From: Kalymmatonema hyalinum WJT4-NPBG1
GTDB lineage: Bacteria > Cyanobacteriota > Cyanobacteriia > Cyanobacteriales > Nostocaceae
DNA length: 64,000 nt
Reading direction: 5' to 3'
NCBI GenBank assembly: GCA_019359075.1
Contig: JAHHIB010000039.1
Span: 1 to 64,000 of the forward strand
The notes under the pieces are model-generated. The model saw nothing but the letters and a program-made list of their open reading frames with translations. It had not been told where the DNA came from and did not search any database. Below are positions 63,341 to 64,000 of this stretch, piece by piece (position 1 is the stretch's first letter; every line of letters starts with the position of its first letter). A program made the position numbers and the translations under genes.

Positions 63341-64000
63341 TTAAATATCCAGTAATCCGTATCGCTTCTGTAAGTTCAATAACTTGATTCTAGCTTCACC
63401 TGCATTATCAGCTAAATCAGCAAACTCAACAAATCTCAGTAATTCCTTTCGCAGTAAATTCCGCTCAACTTCTAAAGTTTTCCTATCTAAATCTGGTGGC
63501 AAAACAATCATGTCAAATATCGTGGCGCGTTCCTTTTTTGGGTGAGGACGCAAAACTCGTCCGCGCCGCTGAATGAACTGGCGAGGATTACCAGAACTTG
63601 CCAAAATGACAGCCGTCTGAATTGCAGGAATATCTACCCCTTCATCTAAACAACGAATTGCTACTAAACCTTGCAATTCACCGCTTTCAAATTGACGGCG
63701 CAAAACTTCTCTTTCTTCTAAAGATGTTTGGGCGGTGTAGGTGCTTACCTTGTAACCAAGTTCTACCCCCAAAATTTTGGCGACGGCTTTTAGTTGGTGC
63801 AAGCTAGAACGCTGTCCCACGTCTTGTGAACCATCACTGCAATAGAAAAGTGTATGAGTCGTTTCGCGACGAGTTGACATTAACTCCCGCAAAGCATTTA
63901 ATTTATTTTCTGCTGCACCAATTAACCTGGCTCGTTGCATCAACAACGGCTTCAAATCTTCGTTATCTTCAAAATATGCCGATTCCACATTTTCTCGTTG
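63341..64000 (-). CDS. SF2 helicase, putative Dnd restriction enzyme (partial, 5' end outside window)
   Basis: The last 219 codons of a superfamily 2 helicase are present; the frame stays open to the window edge. Helicase C-terminal motifs are motif IV-like THTLFYCSDGS, motif V LVAIRCLDEGVDIPAIQTAVILASSGNPRQF and motif VI IQRRGRVLRPHPKKERATIFD. The wording and tail (VERNLLRKELLRFVEFADLADNAGEARIKLLNLQKRYGLLDI) fit the family annotated as DNA phosphorothioation system restriction enzyme. It is expected to recognise and attack DNA that lacks the sulfur mark. The nuclease-bearing N-terminal part, if any, is outside the window. Confidence 0.85.
   Translation of the reverse strand, partial: QRENVESAYFEDNEDLKPLLMQRARLIGAAENKLNALRELMSTRRETTHTLFYCSDGSQDVGQRSSLHQLKAVAKILGVELGYKVSTYTAQTSLEEREVLRRQFESGELQGLVAIRCLDEGVDIPAIQTAVILASSGNPRQFIQRRGRVLRPHPKKERATIFDMIVLPPDLDRKTLEVERNLLRKELLRFVEFADLADNAGEARIKLLNLQKRYGLLDI

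Overview
The window is chromosomal DNA of a filamentous, Nostocales-type cyanobacterium. The evidence is psbU, a BtpA-family photosystem I biogenesis gene, a VKOR-thioredoxin fusion, a CrhR-type RNA helicase, a DUF3120 gene, frequent HIP1 octamers (GCGATCGC) inside genes, and many multi-PAS signalling proteins and intergenic palindromic repeats. No rRNA, tRNA or CRISPR array was recognised.

Layout. 1-5971: a 30-codon membrane-peptide ORF, efp, accB, an ArsR regulator, then on the minus strand proS, a DUF2993 gene and a GerMN gene. 6054-12416: an acyltransferase, a SAM methyltransferase, a Uma2 nuclease, crhR and rimO. 12417-13465: a 1-kb gene-free stretch with hairpins and repeats. 13466-17940: btpA, VKOR-Trx, and a CHASE2-PAS-GGDEF cyclase. 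17941-24898: IS-like debris, a small secreted protein carrying a dispersed repeat, nadB preceded by an in-frame 4 x 54-bp tandem repeat, psbU, DUF3120, and two tandem uppP genes. 25062-32396: a metal-chelate/cobalamin ABC transporter whose permease gene lies 4.6 kb away from the ATPase and binding-protein genes. The gap holds two genes with an EAD1-like N-terminal domain (one fused to a trypsin-like protease, one to a frameshifted FGE-sulfatase domain), a DUF433/DUF5615 pair and MITE-like palindromes. 32687-36955: a radical SAM/DUF512 protein and a secreted GH10-like hydrolase. 36956-45185: a strongly structured RNA candidate, then a signalling operon (CBS-9xPAS histidine kinase, receiver-EAL, receiver-kinase). 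45186-50748: an unexplained structured insert, a PQQ-type dehydrogenase lipoprotein, a HEAT-repeat protein, a GNAT acetyltransferase, small membrane proteins and an AmpG-like permease.

50890-64000 (right edge) is a DNA phosphorothioation (Dnd) island. It contains dndC-dndD-dndE and a Dnd-associated methyltransferase-like gene on the minus strand. Two different DGQHR/DndB-family genes lie on the plus strand, one divergent from dndC. These are followed by a Dnd-associated small protein, a second SMC/Rad50-like ATPase, a 62-aa partner and the C-terminal part of an SF2 helicase that fits the Dnd-linked restriction enzyme. No dndA and no DndFGH are present in the window. Between the two dndB-type genes I found a decayed copy of the 5' end of dndC, which suggests that the island once held two divergent dndC-dndB pairs. 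This island, its relic, and the EAD1 island inside the transporter locus are the most interesting parts of the window.
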